DNA of 34,730 nucleotides. Origin: Betaproteobacteria bacterium (GTDB lineage Bacteria; Pseudomonadota; Gammaproteobacteria; Burkholderiales; SG8-39). The position numbers and the translations under genes were made by a program. The notes beneath the pieces were generated by a model, which made no database searches, was not told the origin of the DNA, and saw nothing but the letters and a program-made list of their open reading frames with translations. This document shows, in pieces, positions 16,315-25,227 of the stretch (positions are counted from its first letter, which is position 1; each line of letters begins with the position of its first letter). The DNA is taken from NCBI GenBank assembly GCA_947467435.1, contig CANIIA010000019.1:1-34730 (forward strand), given 5' to 3'.

Positions 16315-17799
16315 ATGACACTCAAGAATCTCTCGTTGCGTCTTGGCGTATTGGCAACCTTGCTGTTGGCGATGAACTCCGCATCGCTCGCCATGCAGCA
16401 TGCATTTTTGGTCCAAAACTCTGGATGGATGGAGCCGTTTTATACCGATACAAATTCGGCATTGCGGCCGCTTGTGGTTGCCACCATCGGTGTCGCCGCA
16501 GATGCCAACGACCAAGTGTTTGTTTTGTCGTTCAATCAAAGCACACCTGAAAACGCTTCACCTGTCTTGCAATACGCAGGTTCTCGCACTGGCGATATTC
16601 GGGGTGCCGTCGAAAAAATTAGTTTGGCGCGCAAGGGAAGCGGTAAAGCGCTGGCCGATACGGATTTTAATGAGGCGATTAAAAACACCATCAGTGGCCC
16701 GTTCAAATCGGGTAGCGGCATTCTTTGGATTTTTACCAACAACAAAAATAGCCCCAACAACAGCCAAGAAACCGCCGCACGCAATCGCGAGTTTTACAAG
16801 CTCGTGCACAGCGAACCTGCGATCACCCGCAGTCTTGCGTTTCCTCTGGGGATGCCAGTCAAAGGAAACGCGTATTCAGCCAATGGGTTGATGGTGTACG
16901 CCTTAGCCTATGGTCCTGAGGCGGGTGAGTATTTAAAGCAAATGATTGCCAGCAATCGTTTGGGTACGGTGTATCAACAACGTCCGGCGCAATTAAAGCC
17001 ACTCGATAGTGAATCTGTGCGTTTAGTTCCCAAATCACCAATCGCCACAGAGAATGCAACAGCGCAACTCGCCGGCGATGGTCGTACGGTGGTAATGGAA
17101 ATCGATGTATCGAACCGTCCTTCTGTGGTGCGGATGCCCGCAGGCATTGAGAACACGTTTTTTCCGTACCGCATTCAAAGTGGGCGTGTGAGTGCGCAAT
17201 TAACGACCAACAGTTTGCAATTTCCGTTACCTGTCGAGCCGGTCCAGTTACGCGCACTGAGTCCCGGGCAAGCCATGGATGTGGCGGTAAATGTGCCGAT
17301 GCAATTTCCATTACCCGATGTGTGGTCGCCATCTTCTTTGTTTGAATTTGGTCGCATCGTGGATATACCAGCTGAGATCCAAATCCGTGTCGATGATCAG
17401 CGGCTCGAGCTTGATCCGCAATTTCTAGCCTTGTTGCAAAAACTCTTTCCGGGCGATTCGCTCCCTGAAGTGTTTGTGCCGCCTGCAACGGTGAATGCAT
17501 CGATGACAAAAATTCCGATGTTTATTCGCGTGCACTATCCGCTCTATCCGTTATTAGTGGCGATGGGTGCGCTGTTGGGCTTACTGGGTGGTGGTGGATT
17601 GTTGTTGGGCTTATCACGCGCCGTTGCGAGTTATGACATTACCGTTGATGGCACACCACGACGCATTTCGGTTCGACGGTTTTCACAAGCCCCCATTTTT
17701 TCTGCCTCTGGACAACAAATCGGTACGGTGCAGCGCGGCTTTGGTGCGCCGACCTTAACGGGTGTTGCCGATGGGCATTTGGTTTCGTTACGCAGCTAA
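16315..17799 (+). CDS. Membrane-anchored protein with degenerate vWA-like domain
   Basis: A Sec signal peptide (residues 1-26, ending NSASLA) is followed at once by HAFLVQNSGWMEPFYTD. This is placed and shaped like the first strand and metal-ion-dependent adhesion loop of a von Willebrand A domain. The usual DxSxS reads Q34, S36, W38, so two of the three positions are lost. ILWIFTNNKNSPNNS resembles the later vWA strand. A membrane helix lies near residues 405-440 (LYPLLVAMGALLGLLGGGGL), leaving a C-terminal cytoplasmic domain of about 55 residues. The bulk would be periplasmic. The vWA call is mine from the pattern only. The partner genes (tubulin-like, membrane proteins) support it. Confidence 0.7.
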   Translation: MTLKNLSLRLGVLATLLLAMNSASLAMQHAFLVQNSGWMEPFYTDTNSALRPLVVATIGVAADANDQVFVLSFNQSTPENASPVLQYAGSRTGDIRGAVEKISLARKGSGKALADTDFNEAIKNTISGPFKSGSGILWIFTNNKNSPNNSQETAARNREFYKLVHSEPAITRSLAFPLGMPVKGNAYSANGLMVYALAYGPEAGEYLKQMIASNRLGTVYQQRPAQLKPLDSESVRLVPKSPIATENATAQLAGDGRTVVMEIDVSNRPSVVRMPAGIENTFFPYRIQSGRVSAQLTTNSLQFPLPVEPVQLRALSPGQAMDVAVNVPMQFPLPDVWSPSSLFEFGRIVDIPAEIQIRVDDQRLELDPQFLALLQKLFPGDSLPEVFVPPATVNASMTKIPMFIRVHYPLYPLLVAMGALLGLLGGGGLLLGLSRAVASYDITVDGTPRRISVRRFSQAPIFSASGQQIGTVQRGFGAPTLTGVADGHLVSLRS

Positions 17800-17826
17800 C
17801 TATTTACTTTAAACAAGGAGCACACC

Positions 17827-18282
17827 ATGGCTGACTCCACACAAAACAGTGGCTTTACGCTTCCCACCCCACAACCTTTGCCTGCACCTGGCGCACCCGC
17901 GCCTGCAGCCCCTGGTCCTGCGCCACTGCCGGCCATTCCATCGGTTCCTTCGGCGCCGTTTTCAGTGCAATTACCAAGTATCAATTTAAATATGGGACCA
18001 CAGCCGCGTGATTACGCGATCGGCGGTGGTGTGATGTTGGTGTTGTTGATCGCGTTTTTCTTTATTCGTGGTGGTTACGCAAACTATCTCGCGGGTAAGC
18101 GCGTCCCGCCGGGTGCTGCCAATGCCGCGGGTTGGTTTTTATTTGTGTTCTTAACGGCCTTGGCGTTGGTGGTGGTGCTGACCATCATCGGTGGAAAACT
18201 TGCCGGTCTGTTAGTGATTATTCCCCTCGGCTTGATTGCGTTGGTGTCGTTGATCCTAATGTTCTTAAGCGGTCGTCGTTAA
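17827..18282 (+). CDS. Proline-rich three-helix membrane protein
   Basis: The first 55 residues of this 151-residue protein are rich in proline and alanine (LPAPGAPAPAAPGPAPLPAI) and probably disordered. Three membrane helices follow: near YAIGGGVMLVLLIAFFFIRG, AGWFLFVFLTALALVVVLTI and LLVIIPLGLIALVSLILMFL. It ends in SGRR. The ribosome site AAGGAG precedes the ATG. It lies directly before the tubulin-like gene. The proline-rich arm could be a ligand for the GYF-like domain at the end of the tubulin-like protein, since GYF domains classically bind proline-rich peptides. That pairing is inference. Confidence 0.78.
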   Translation: MADSTQNSGFTLPTPQPLPAPGAPAPAAPGPAPLPAIPSVPSAPFSVQLPSINLNMGPQPRDYAIGGGVMLVLLIAFFFIRGGYANYLAGKRVPPGAANAAGWFLFVFLTALALVVVLTIIGGKLAGLLVIIPLGLIALVSLILMFLSGRR

Positions 18283-18314
18283 TTCACCTGATTTGATTCA
18301 AGCGGAGCATTGAC

Positions 18315-21300
18315 ATGAGTGATACTCAAAACGCAGCGGCCGGCGAAGTCTTGCCAGAGAATCAACAACCTTTAAAGAAACTCATGCCGGTATTGTTTAT
18401 CGGTTTGGGTGGTACCGGGATGGAAGTGATCCTGCGTATTCGTCGACGTGTATTACACGCCACGTGGGGTAAAGGACATACCGAGCGCGTTGCGTCGCTT
18501 GAAGAATTTCCGGTGGCTGAGTTTATGCACTTTGACCTGGACCAAGGTGCATTACTTGAAGAAGGTCGTTCGGCAAATACCGATCCGCTCGCACCGATTG
18601 TGAAGCTGCCCGCACAAGATCGTGTGGTCAATGGATTGGATTTATTAAAGTATTCACGCAGTGAAGATGACCTGGCGCGCTATCCGCATATTGCGTCGTG
18701 GTTCCCGCTGACCTCCGAAAAAATTCGCATGCTCGGTATCGATCCGAGTAAAGGGGCAGGGCAGATCCGCTCGATTTCGCGTTTGTATTTATTCGATACC
18801 TATCGACAGCTACGCGACACGATTGCACAAAAGCTCGATCACTTGAAGGCAAACCGCAGCAATCGCGCACAACTCGAAAAGCTCGGCCTAGAAGTTGATA
18901 ACGAAAAAATCCGCGTGGTAGTAATTGGATCCGTGGCGGGAGGAACCGGCTCTGGATCATTTTTAGATGTGGGTTGGTTAGCGAAATATCTCGCAGCCAA
19001 AGCGTTTGGTGGCAGTGGCTACGATGTGCAGTTGATGTTGTTTACGCCGCGTGGTTATGCCAAAGCCAACAAAGAGCGTACTGAGGCCAATGGTTACGCC
19101 GCGATGATGGAATTAGAAACTTGCATGCGCCAGTTTCCAAAATTTGTGGGCATGTGGTCACCTGAAGAAGGTGCGCCGAGTATTGACCCGACACCGTATT
19201 CGGATGTGTATTTGATCGAATCAGCCAACATGGGTCGCCATGCGCTGGAAGACGTCAAAGAAACCTACGAGATGGTTGCCGATGCGCTGTTCGAAGATTT
19301 TGCGAGCGAGGAGTTTGCTAACAAAAAACGCTCGGTCGCCGTCAACCAGCAGCAACACAAAGGCTTGCCCTACCATCCCCCTTTGCCTGAGGGCTACGGT
19401 GAGATGAAGCTCAAGTACTACATGGGCTATTCCTCGTTTGGTCAGTCCGTGCTGGATACGCAACAAACGCAAAAGCTCGATGAACAAGAGTACCGTTGGG
19501 CCGCCGCAATGCTAGAAGCGTTTTTTGGTGTGTCATCCAAAGACCGCATCACCTTGCAAGCCACCGATGCCCAGCGCGATGAGTTTATGCGCCAGCACCT
19601 CAAGTTAAACGCCAACACGTTTGATCGTTTCCCAAATTTTGGCTCGCAAAAGTCGTTACAAGATCTCAGCCAACCGTTTGTGGACAATCAACTGACCAGT
19701 GATTTGTTGATCGATGAACACGGCGGCATGGAAGATGCCATTCGGCAAAAAATAAATGCCCTGGTCGAAACCATTAAAGCCGATGTGCAAAACATCAAAG
19801 ATTGGCCTCGGTTGTTACGCGAACGTATTCCGGCGCTAGAACAGGATGTCATTCGCAACCAAGACACCAACGCACCAACCAGTGAAGATCGTGTTGTACG
19901 GCGTCAAGCGCAATTACTCGAAGACAAACAAAACACCGTCCGCAATAAGCTGTATGAGTATCTCGATAACCACGATTACGGCGGTTTAGAGTTTGTTCTC
20001 TCGTTGGTGAACTTGCTTAAAACACGCGTGGACCATCCAGCGACGGGTTTAGCCAAAACGCTCGAAGACAACGGACTGCGTTATTTCAAGATTCGCGATG
20101 CACTGAAAACCAATCAAGTTGAAGAGTCGCTCAAAAACGTTGCTGACACTGCTGCCGGTGGATTGCTCTCGCGTCCGGACCCAGCCAAAGCCAGCAAGTA
20201 CCTAGAAAATCTGAAAGAAGATTTGGCCGATTATTTGTGCTTCCATATTCGTGGTGTGGCAGCGCGTCAGGCCGGCGCGTTACTGCGCAAGCTATCGAAT
20301 TATCTTGGCGAGGCGGTGTCTACCGATGAAAAAGGCAACGCGGTTTACTCCGGATTGATGGAAGAGTTTCAAGCCGGACGCCGAGATGTGCTTGCCGTTG
20401 GTGAAGAAATCCGCAAAACCACGCAAACAATTGCCGATAGCGAAGTCAAAACACACGCCAATTATTTATTCTTGCCGGTTGAAAGTAGCGAACTTCCCAT
20501 GCCCGATATACGCGACTTGCGTGTTTGGGCCGAGGACGCACTGAAAGACTTTGGTGGATCACAAAAAATCTTTCCGTTACTCAAGACCACCGAAGGGCGC
20601 GCAACTCTATTGGCGCGATTGCGCGGAAAGGCGGTCAGTTCGCGTGTGGCGATCCAAGCAAAACTTCCGGGTCGAAGTGATGATCCGTTAGTCAAAAAAT
20701 TGTTGTCCTTGGATCCTCAGGGTCGTCAGCGAATTTTTTCTGACTTACTACGTGCAGCGATGCCTTGGATTGATGCGAGCTTTACTGACGTGCCGCTCAA
20801 AGCCGATCGGTTTAAGATGTTTTTGGGAGTCATGGAGCCAGAGCAGTGGAAACCGATGCTCGATGAAATTCGCGCCGCGATGCCTACTTATGCCGGCATC
20901 ACCGCTGAGCAATTGCAACTGTGTAAAACCGGTGTGCCCGGACGTGCAGTGTGTTATTGCGAACTCTCGGGCTTTCCGTTGCGTGTTTTGCGCGGGCTCG
21001 AGAACTGGCGTGCCAGCTATCGTCAAGTGAGTAAAGATTGGCCGTTGCACACGAACATTGACCCCACCTTGTTTGTGCAGCCAATGGTACCTAGCTCGGA
21101 TGAACTACGTCAGCGCGCAGCCGACTCACGCTTATTTTTATTGGCAGTGATGTTGCGTAAGTTAAACCGCAGTTCACGCACCACGATTCCACCGGGACAA
21201 TACGAATTTGATTTCGGTCGTGGCGATCGGCGTACGGTGGGTAACGAACGCTCGTTCCGATTACATGGATTGCCTACGGAATACCGCGGTCATATCGAAG

Positions 21301-21998
21301 GCGCGGTGAATGAAATCATGGACGAGCTGAGTGCCGTTCAATTAAAAGCCTTGTCTGGCTTGGCCTTGTTCTTGCAAAAAGAAACCTACACACCCGCCAA
21401 GAGCCGCAGTGATACCGGTTTGGAATTACCCGTTCCAGGTTTTATGCATGCCGTTGCTGGCAAACTCAGCACTGAACTCGCGCAGATGGCTCGCCAGCGT
21501 GGACTAAACGACGCACTTGAACGTCAAGTTGATTCAAGGTTGTGTGAGTGGGGTGAAACCTGGGGTGATCTGGTCAATTCGTTTGAGCGGTGGACCGAAG
21601 TGATTCCGAGCTCGGCGCTCGATTCATACGATTGGGAGCGTGATTTACCCGATCCGGAAGGTTCGGATCGCTCAAAGCGTCGGGTCAAAAAAGACTTTCT
21701 CGATGCAGCTTGGGTACAACGCGCCATCGATGGTGGCGATACGCCAACACCGCCACCACCACCACCGTCGGGTGCTGTTGCGTACGTGCTGTTTATGAAC
21801 GGACAAAACCATGGGCCGTACCCAGTGGCGCAGCTGCGTGATTGGATTGCAAGCGGACAAGTGGTGGCCACCACACCTGCATGGAGAGAGGGCATGGCGG
21901 GTTGGCAAGCATTGAATACTTTGCCGGAGTTTGCAGCACCGTCTGCACCGGGTGCGACACCGCCACCTCCACCACCACCACCGCCGGCGAAGCCGTGA
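18315..21998 (+). CDS. Tubulin/FtsZ-like protein with C-terminal GYF-like domain
   Basis: This 1227-residue protein is the centre of the cluster. The N-terminal nucleotide-binding region shows PVLFIGLGGTGMEVI (glycines at 30-35) and the tubulin signature loop GGTGSGS at 209-215, preceded by KIRVVVIGSVA. Together these fit the Tubulin_2 group of bacterial FtsZ-like proteins. A long mostly helical middle (about 350-1130) has no motif I can name. Proline runs flank a C-terminal domain at about 1154-1206 with NGQNHGPYPVAQLRDWIASG and WREGMAGWQAL, the pattern of a GYF_2 domain. FtsZ-like proteins bind GTP and polymerise. Whether this one does is inference. Its neighbours are mostly membrane or envelope proteins. 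The start has GGAG about 9 bases upstream. Confidence 0.88.
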   Translation: MSDTQNAAAGEVLPENQQPLKKLMPVLFIGLGGTGMEVILRIRRRVLHATWGKGHTERVASLEEFPVAEFMHFDLDQGALLEEGRSANTDPLAPIVKLPAQDRVVNGLDLLKYSRSEDDLARYPHIASWFPLTSEKIRMLGIDPSKGAGQIRSISRLYLFDTYRQLRDTIAQKLDHLKANRSNRAQLEKLGLEVDNEKIRVVVIGSVAGGTGSGSFLDVGWLAKYLAAKAFGGSGYDVQLMLFTPRGYAKANKERTEANGYAAMMELETCMRQFPKFVGMWSPEEGAPSIDPTPYSDVYLIESANMGRHALEDVKETYEMVADALFEDFASEEFANKKRSVAVNQQQHKGLPYHPPLPEGYGEMKLKYYMGYSSFGQSVLDTQQTQKLDEQEYRWAAAMLEAFFGVSSKDRITLQATDAQRDEFMRQHLKLNANTFDRFPNFGSQKSLQDLSQPFVDNQLTSDLLIDEHGGMEDAIRQKINALVETIKADVQNIKDWPRLLRERIPALEQDVIRNQDTNAPTSEDRVVRRQAQLLEDKQNTVRNKLYEYLDNHDYGGLEFVLSLVNLLKTRVDHPATGLAKTLEDNGLRYFKIRDALKTNQVEESLKNVADTAAGGLLSRPDPAKASKYLENLKEDLADYLCFHIRGVAARQAGALLRKLSNYLGEAVSTDEKGNAVYSGLMEEFQAGRRDVLAVGEEIRKTTQTIADSEVKTHANYLFLPVESSELPMPDIRDLRVWAEDALKDFGGSQKIFPLLKTTEGRATLLARLRGKAVSSRVAIQAKLPGRSDDPLVKKLLSLDPQGRQRIFSDLLRAAMPWIDASFTDVPLKADRFKMFLGVMEPEQWKPMLDEIRAAMPTYAGITAEQLQLCKTGVPGRAVCYCELSGFPLRVLRGLENWRASYRQVSKDWPLHTNIDPTLFVQPMVPSSDELRQRAADSRLFLLAVMLRKLNRSSRTTIPPGQYEFDFGRGDRRTVGNERSFRLHGLPTEYRGHIEGAVNEIMDELSAVQLKALSGLALFLQKETYTPAKSRSDTGLELPVPGFMHAVAGKLSTELAQMARQRGLNDALERQVDSRLCEWGETWGDLVNSFERWTEVIPSSALDSYDWERDLPDPEGSDRSKRRVKKDFLDAAWVQRAIDGGDTPTPPPPPPSGAVAYVLFMNGQNHGPYPVAQLRDWIASGQVVATTPAWREGMAGWQALNTLPEFAAPSAPGATPPPPPPPPPAKP

Positions 21999-22021
21999 TG
22001 GGGTGAGTGCGGCGCGCTGAG

Positions 22022-23257
22022 ATGTCAACTAAGCCGGTTGTCCAAGGCCACTGTGCTGCTTGTGGAGCACAGTGGTTTGTTTCGCTTGCCTACTGCCCGT
22101 TTTGTGGCAGTAGCAACGCAGCGTATGTGCCGCGCAAACCGTCCTTGTTTGATGAACCAGCCCATCGCAGTGGCGAGCAAGCCGCGCAGGAAGCGCTCGC
22201 TGAATCCAACGTTGATCAGTCAGCAGACGTTGTCACTGCGGTGCGTGATGATGGCTTGTCGCACGCGCAGCCGATCGAGCAGCTGATTGAGCAACCGACC
22301 GCGCAAGCGATCGAGCAACCGTCCAAGAATCAATCAGAAAAACAACCCGAGAAAAAAATTGAAGGCGGTGTTCAGACTCCACCCATTGATCAGGTTCGTC
22401 GCAAAAAATCGGTGTGGCCATCGCGTATTTTTGGTCTGATTGCATGTAGTGCGCTTGCCTGGTTTTGGTGGTGGCTTTTAAAACCCTCTCCACCTGCACC
22501 ACCACCTCCAGCACCACCGAGTGCACAAAATAAATCTACTGCAAAAAAAGCGGATGCTAAAAAAGTAGACGACAAAAAAGTAGACGCTAAAAAAGCAGAC
22601 GGTCCTGCAGGACGTGCGGATATCGCGAAAGCACCTGTACCTGCAGCGCCACCAGTGACCCCTGCACAGCAAACCGGACCCGTGCCGTCGCTCAACAGCG
22701 TATTAGCCGATGTAGACATGGACGCTGCGCGTAAATACATCAGCGCCATGCTCATCGCTGCAAGTGATGGCAATGAGGCGCGCGTTGAAGACGGTCGTCG
22801 ATCATTACAGCAAGTTCGAGCCCCACAACGCGGTGACCGGGTTACTGCACGTGCACTCAATGTGACTGGACTTGATGCGGTTCGACGTGGGCAGTTTGGT
22901 GCAGCAGTGAATATTTTCTTGCGTGCAGCACACGCCGATCCAGGCGATCAAGAAATCATGAACAACTTAGCGCATGCGCTATTTAAAAATGGACAACTTG
23001 CTGAGGGACGAAGCGCGGCGATTGCGTCCTTAGTGATTGCGCCTGAACGGACCACCGCTTGGGCAGAGTTGGCGCAGATCCTGGCTTCTGAGGGGCGCAC
23101 AGAAATGGCGATTGCAGGCTTTTTACTTTGTTATCGGTATTCGAAAGATCGAAATCGCACGCGCGATTTCCTCTTAAAACTAACCGAAGACGGCGAGTTC
23201 TCGGCCAATGTTCGTTCAGCAGCAACGCAAACCTTAAATCGTCTTGGCCCCAACTGA
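22022..23257 (+). CDS. Zinc-ribbon, single-pass membrane protein with C-terminal TPR
   Basis: The N-terminus has a zinc ribbon (GHCAACGAQW and YCPFCGSS: two CxxC knuckles). An acidic, glutamine-rich linker follows, then a membrane helix near residues 135-155 (IFGLIACSALAWFWWWLL) and a proline run. A lysine/aspartate/alanine repeat comes next (KKADAKKVDDKKVDAKKADG). The C-terminal 150 residues form TPR-like helix pairs (FGAAVNIFLRAAHADPGD, NNLAHALFKNGQLAEGRSAA). The zinc ribbon should be cytoplasmic and the TPR part periplasmic. ATG 22022 is used. GTG 22007, just after GGGG, would add five residues. It follows the tubulin-like gene closely. The next gene repeats the ribbon-helix-repeat design. 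Confidence 0.82.
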   Translation: MSTKPVVQGHCAACGAQWFVSLAYCPFCGSSNAAYVPRKPSLFDEPAHRSGEQAAQEALAESNVDQSADVVTAVRDDGLSHAQPIEQLIEQPTAQAIEQPSKNQSEKQPEKKIEGGVQTPPIDQVRRKKSVWPSRIFGLIACSALAWFWWWLLKPSPPAPPPPAPPSAQNKSTAKKADAKKVDDKKVDAKKADGPAGRADIAKAPVPAAPPVTPAQQTGPVPSLNSVLADVDMDAARKYISAMLIAASDGNEARVEDGRRSLQQVRAPQRGDRVTARALNVTGLDAVRRGQFGAAVNIFLRAAHADPGDQEIMNNLAHALFKNGQLAEGRSAAIASLVIAPERTTAWAELAQILASEGRTEMAIAGFLLCYRYSKDRNRTRDFLLKLTEDGEFSANVRSAATQTLNRLGPN

Positions 23258-23284
23258 TGCACGCCATTTAAACGAACTATCATC

Positions 23285-25204
23285 ATGCAGAGTTCAGTGT
23301 TTGGTGTTTGCGTAAATCCGGCGTGTAAAAAGTCACTGCAAATGCAGCTGGCTTTTTGTCCGTACTGCGGCACAGCTGTGCCGACAGCGCTGTTTGTACC
23401 GCAGCCAGCAGAATCAGAGCCCTCTCAGCCAGAACCGTCGCAACCAGAGGCGTTACAACCAGAGCCCGCGTTCGATGACGCCGAAGCGATTTATCAACGT
23501 GCGCTGGCTGCATGGGAAGGCGATCGTGTAAAGAAAAATCGCAAAAAAGCCGTTCGTTTATTTCTCGAGGCTGCGCATGCAGGCAATGCCTTAGCGCAAA
23601 ACTACCTTGGTTTTGCGTACGAGCAAGGTGAGGGTGTCTCGCAAAACTTTGCCGAAGCAGCGCGTTGGTATGAAGCCGCTGCTGTGCAAGGCAACGCCAT
23701 TGCCCAGTTCAATTTAGGATTAATGCGTGAGCACGGTAAAGGCATTGAAGAAGATAAAGCCGAGGCAGCCGAGTGGTATCGGCAGTCAGCAGACCAAGGA
23801 GATCCGGACGCACAAGCTGCGTTAGGTTATTTATACGACGCTGGACTTGGTGTGACTAAAAGTGACCCGGATGCATTGCGTTGGTACCGAGAGGCAGTCA
23901 AACAAGGCAACGCGCGTGGTCAATTTTTATTGGGTACGATGTATGAAGCTGGCCAAGGTGTTGAACAAAATATTGATGAGGCGATCAGGCTGTATGAATT
24001 AGCTGCGGCACAAGGCAATCAAGCCGCGATCAATAAACTAGAGGCGCTACAGCCTTCGCCACTGCCACCGCCTTTATCACCGCCAACAAAACCAATCACT
24101 CCAGCACCGCAGCAGCCGGCGACAAAAGAATCTTCTGGCTGCCTCACTTTTTTTGTGGGTGTGGTGGTTGTGACGGTGCTATTGGTTCTGGGTATTGCCG
24201 CCATTGGATTTTTTACCAAAGGCAGCAACAAACCACCGACTAAAGCAGAGCCAAAAAAATCTCAACCCGCACCCAGTACAGCCAAGAAAAACGCTGGCCC
24301 GAGTGCATCGGAGATACAACAAACGTACGACCGTGCTGAATCACTTTGGTATGGCCGCGGGGTTAAAGAAAACCAAGTCGAAGCGGTGCGTTTGTACCGC
24401 ATTGCTGCGGAAGCAGGGCATCCCGGTGCACAGGCTTCATTGGGGTTAGCGTATGACTTAGGTAAAGGCGGCGTAGCAAAAAGTGATCAAGAAGCGCTCG
24501 TTTGGTACCGTAAATCAGTCAAGCAAAAAGATCGTTTAGGCCAATTTTTATTGGGAACCATGTACGAAGACGGTCAAGGGGTAAATAAAGATTTAAATGA
24601 GGCCTTACGTCTTTATCGCTTATCGGCAGCACAAGACTACGACCCTGCCGTTCAAAAACTCCGCAAGCTGGAAGCTGCAACGGCTCCTCCTGCTGCACCG
24701 CCGGCACCCGCTGCACCGACGATGAGTGCAGATGAAGCGTATCGATTGGGAGGGAAAAATTGGAATGGAGATGGAGTCGCAAAAAATGAAGCCGAAGCAG
24801 TCCGCTTGTTTCGAATAGCAGCAATGCAAGGGCATGCCGCAGCTGCAACAGATCTAGGCTTTGCATATGAGTTTGGTCGGGGTGTGTCAACTAACTTAGG
24901 CGAAGCGGTGCGTTGGTATAAAGCTGGCGCAGAAGGCGGCAATTTAATTGGCCAGACAAATTTAGGCTACATGTATGACAGTGGTCGCGGTGTAAATCAA
25001 GATTACGCACAAGCGGCTTATTGGTATCGCAGAGCGGCTAATGCTGGACACGCAAGAGCTCAAAGCAATTTGGGGGAACTGTATGAAAACGGCAAGGGCG
25101 TTCAACAAGACCTCAACGAGGCGATTCGTTTGTATCAGCTTGCGGCTCGGCAAGGAAACGAATACGCGCGCAAGGCCCTCAACCGACTCGGCCGCAGTTG
25201 GTAA
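23285..25204 (+). CDS. Zinc-ribbon Sel1-repeat membrane protein
   Basis: This 639-residue protein opens with a zinc ribbon (CVNPACKKSL, then FCPYCGTAV). It has about twelve Sel1 units in three blocks: about five before the membrane helix, then three and four after it. The helix is near residues 283-305 (LTFFVGVVVVTVLLVLGIAA). Each block opens with a degenerate unit of the form G-x-x-V-K-x-N-x-x-x-A-V-R-L and continues with canonical units such as LGYMYDSGRGVNQDYAQAAY. The blocks look like internal duplications. Sel1 repeats bind proteins, and here they sit on both faces of the membrane if it is single-pass. There is no clear ribosome site before ATG 23285; the gap from the previous gene is 27 bases. 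Confidence 0.85.
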   Translation: MQSSVFGVCVNPACKKSLQMQLAFCPYCGTAVPTALFVPQPAESEPSQPEPSQPEALQPEPAFDDAEAIYQRALAAWEGDRVKKNRKKAVRLFLEAAHAGNALAQNYLGFAYEQGEGVSQNFAEAARWYEAAAVQGNAIAQFNLGLMREHGKGIEEDKAEAAEWYRQSADQGDPDAQAALGYLYDAGLGVTKSDPDALRWYREAVKQGNARGQFLLGTMYEAGQGVEQNIDEAIRLYELAAAQGNQAAINKLEALQPSPLPPPLSPPTKPITPAPQQPATKESSGCLTFFVGVVVVTVLLVLGIAAIGFFTKGSNKPPTKAEPKKSQPAPSTAKKNAGPSASEIQQTYDRAESLWYGRGVKENQVEAVRLYRIAAEAGHPGAQASLGLAYDLGKGGVAKSDQEALVWYRKSVKQKDRLGQFLLGTMYEDGQGVNKDLNEALRLYRLSAAQDYDPAVQKLRKLEAATAPPAAPPAPAAPTMSADEAYRLGGKNWNGDGVAKNEAEAVRLFRIAAMQGHAAAATDLGFAYEFGRGVSTNLGEAVRWYKAGAEGGNLIGQTNLGYMYDSGRGVNQDYAQAAYWYRRAANAGHARAQSNLGELYENGKGVQQDLNEAIRLYQLAARQGNEYARKALNRLGRSW

Positions 25205-25227
25205 TTTTTTACTGGATCACATCTGCC

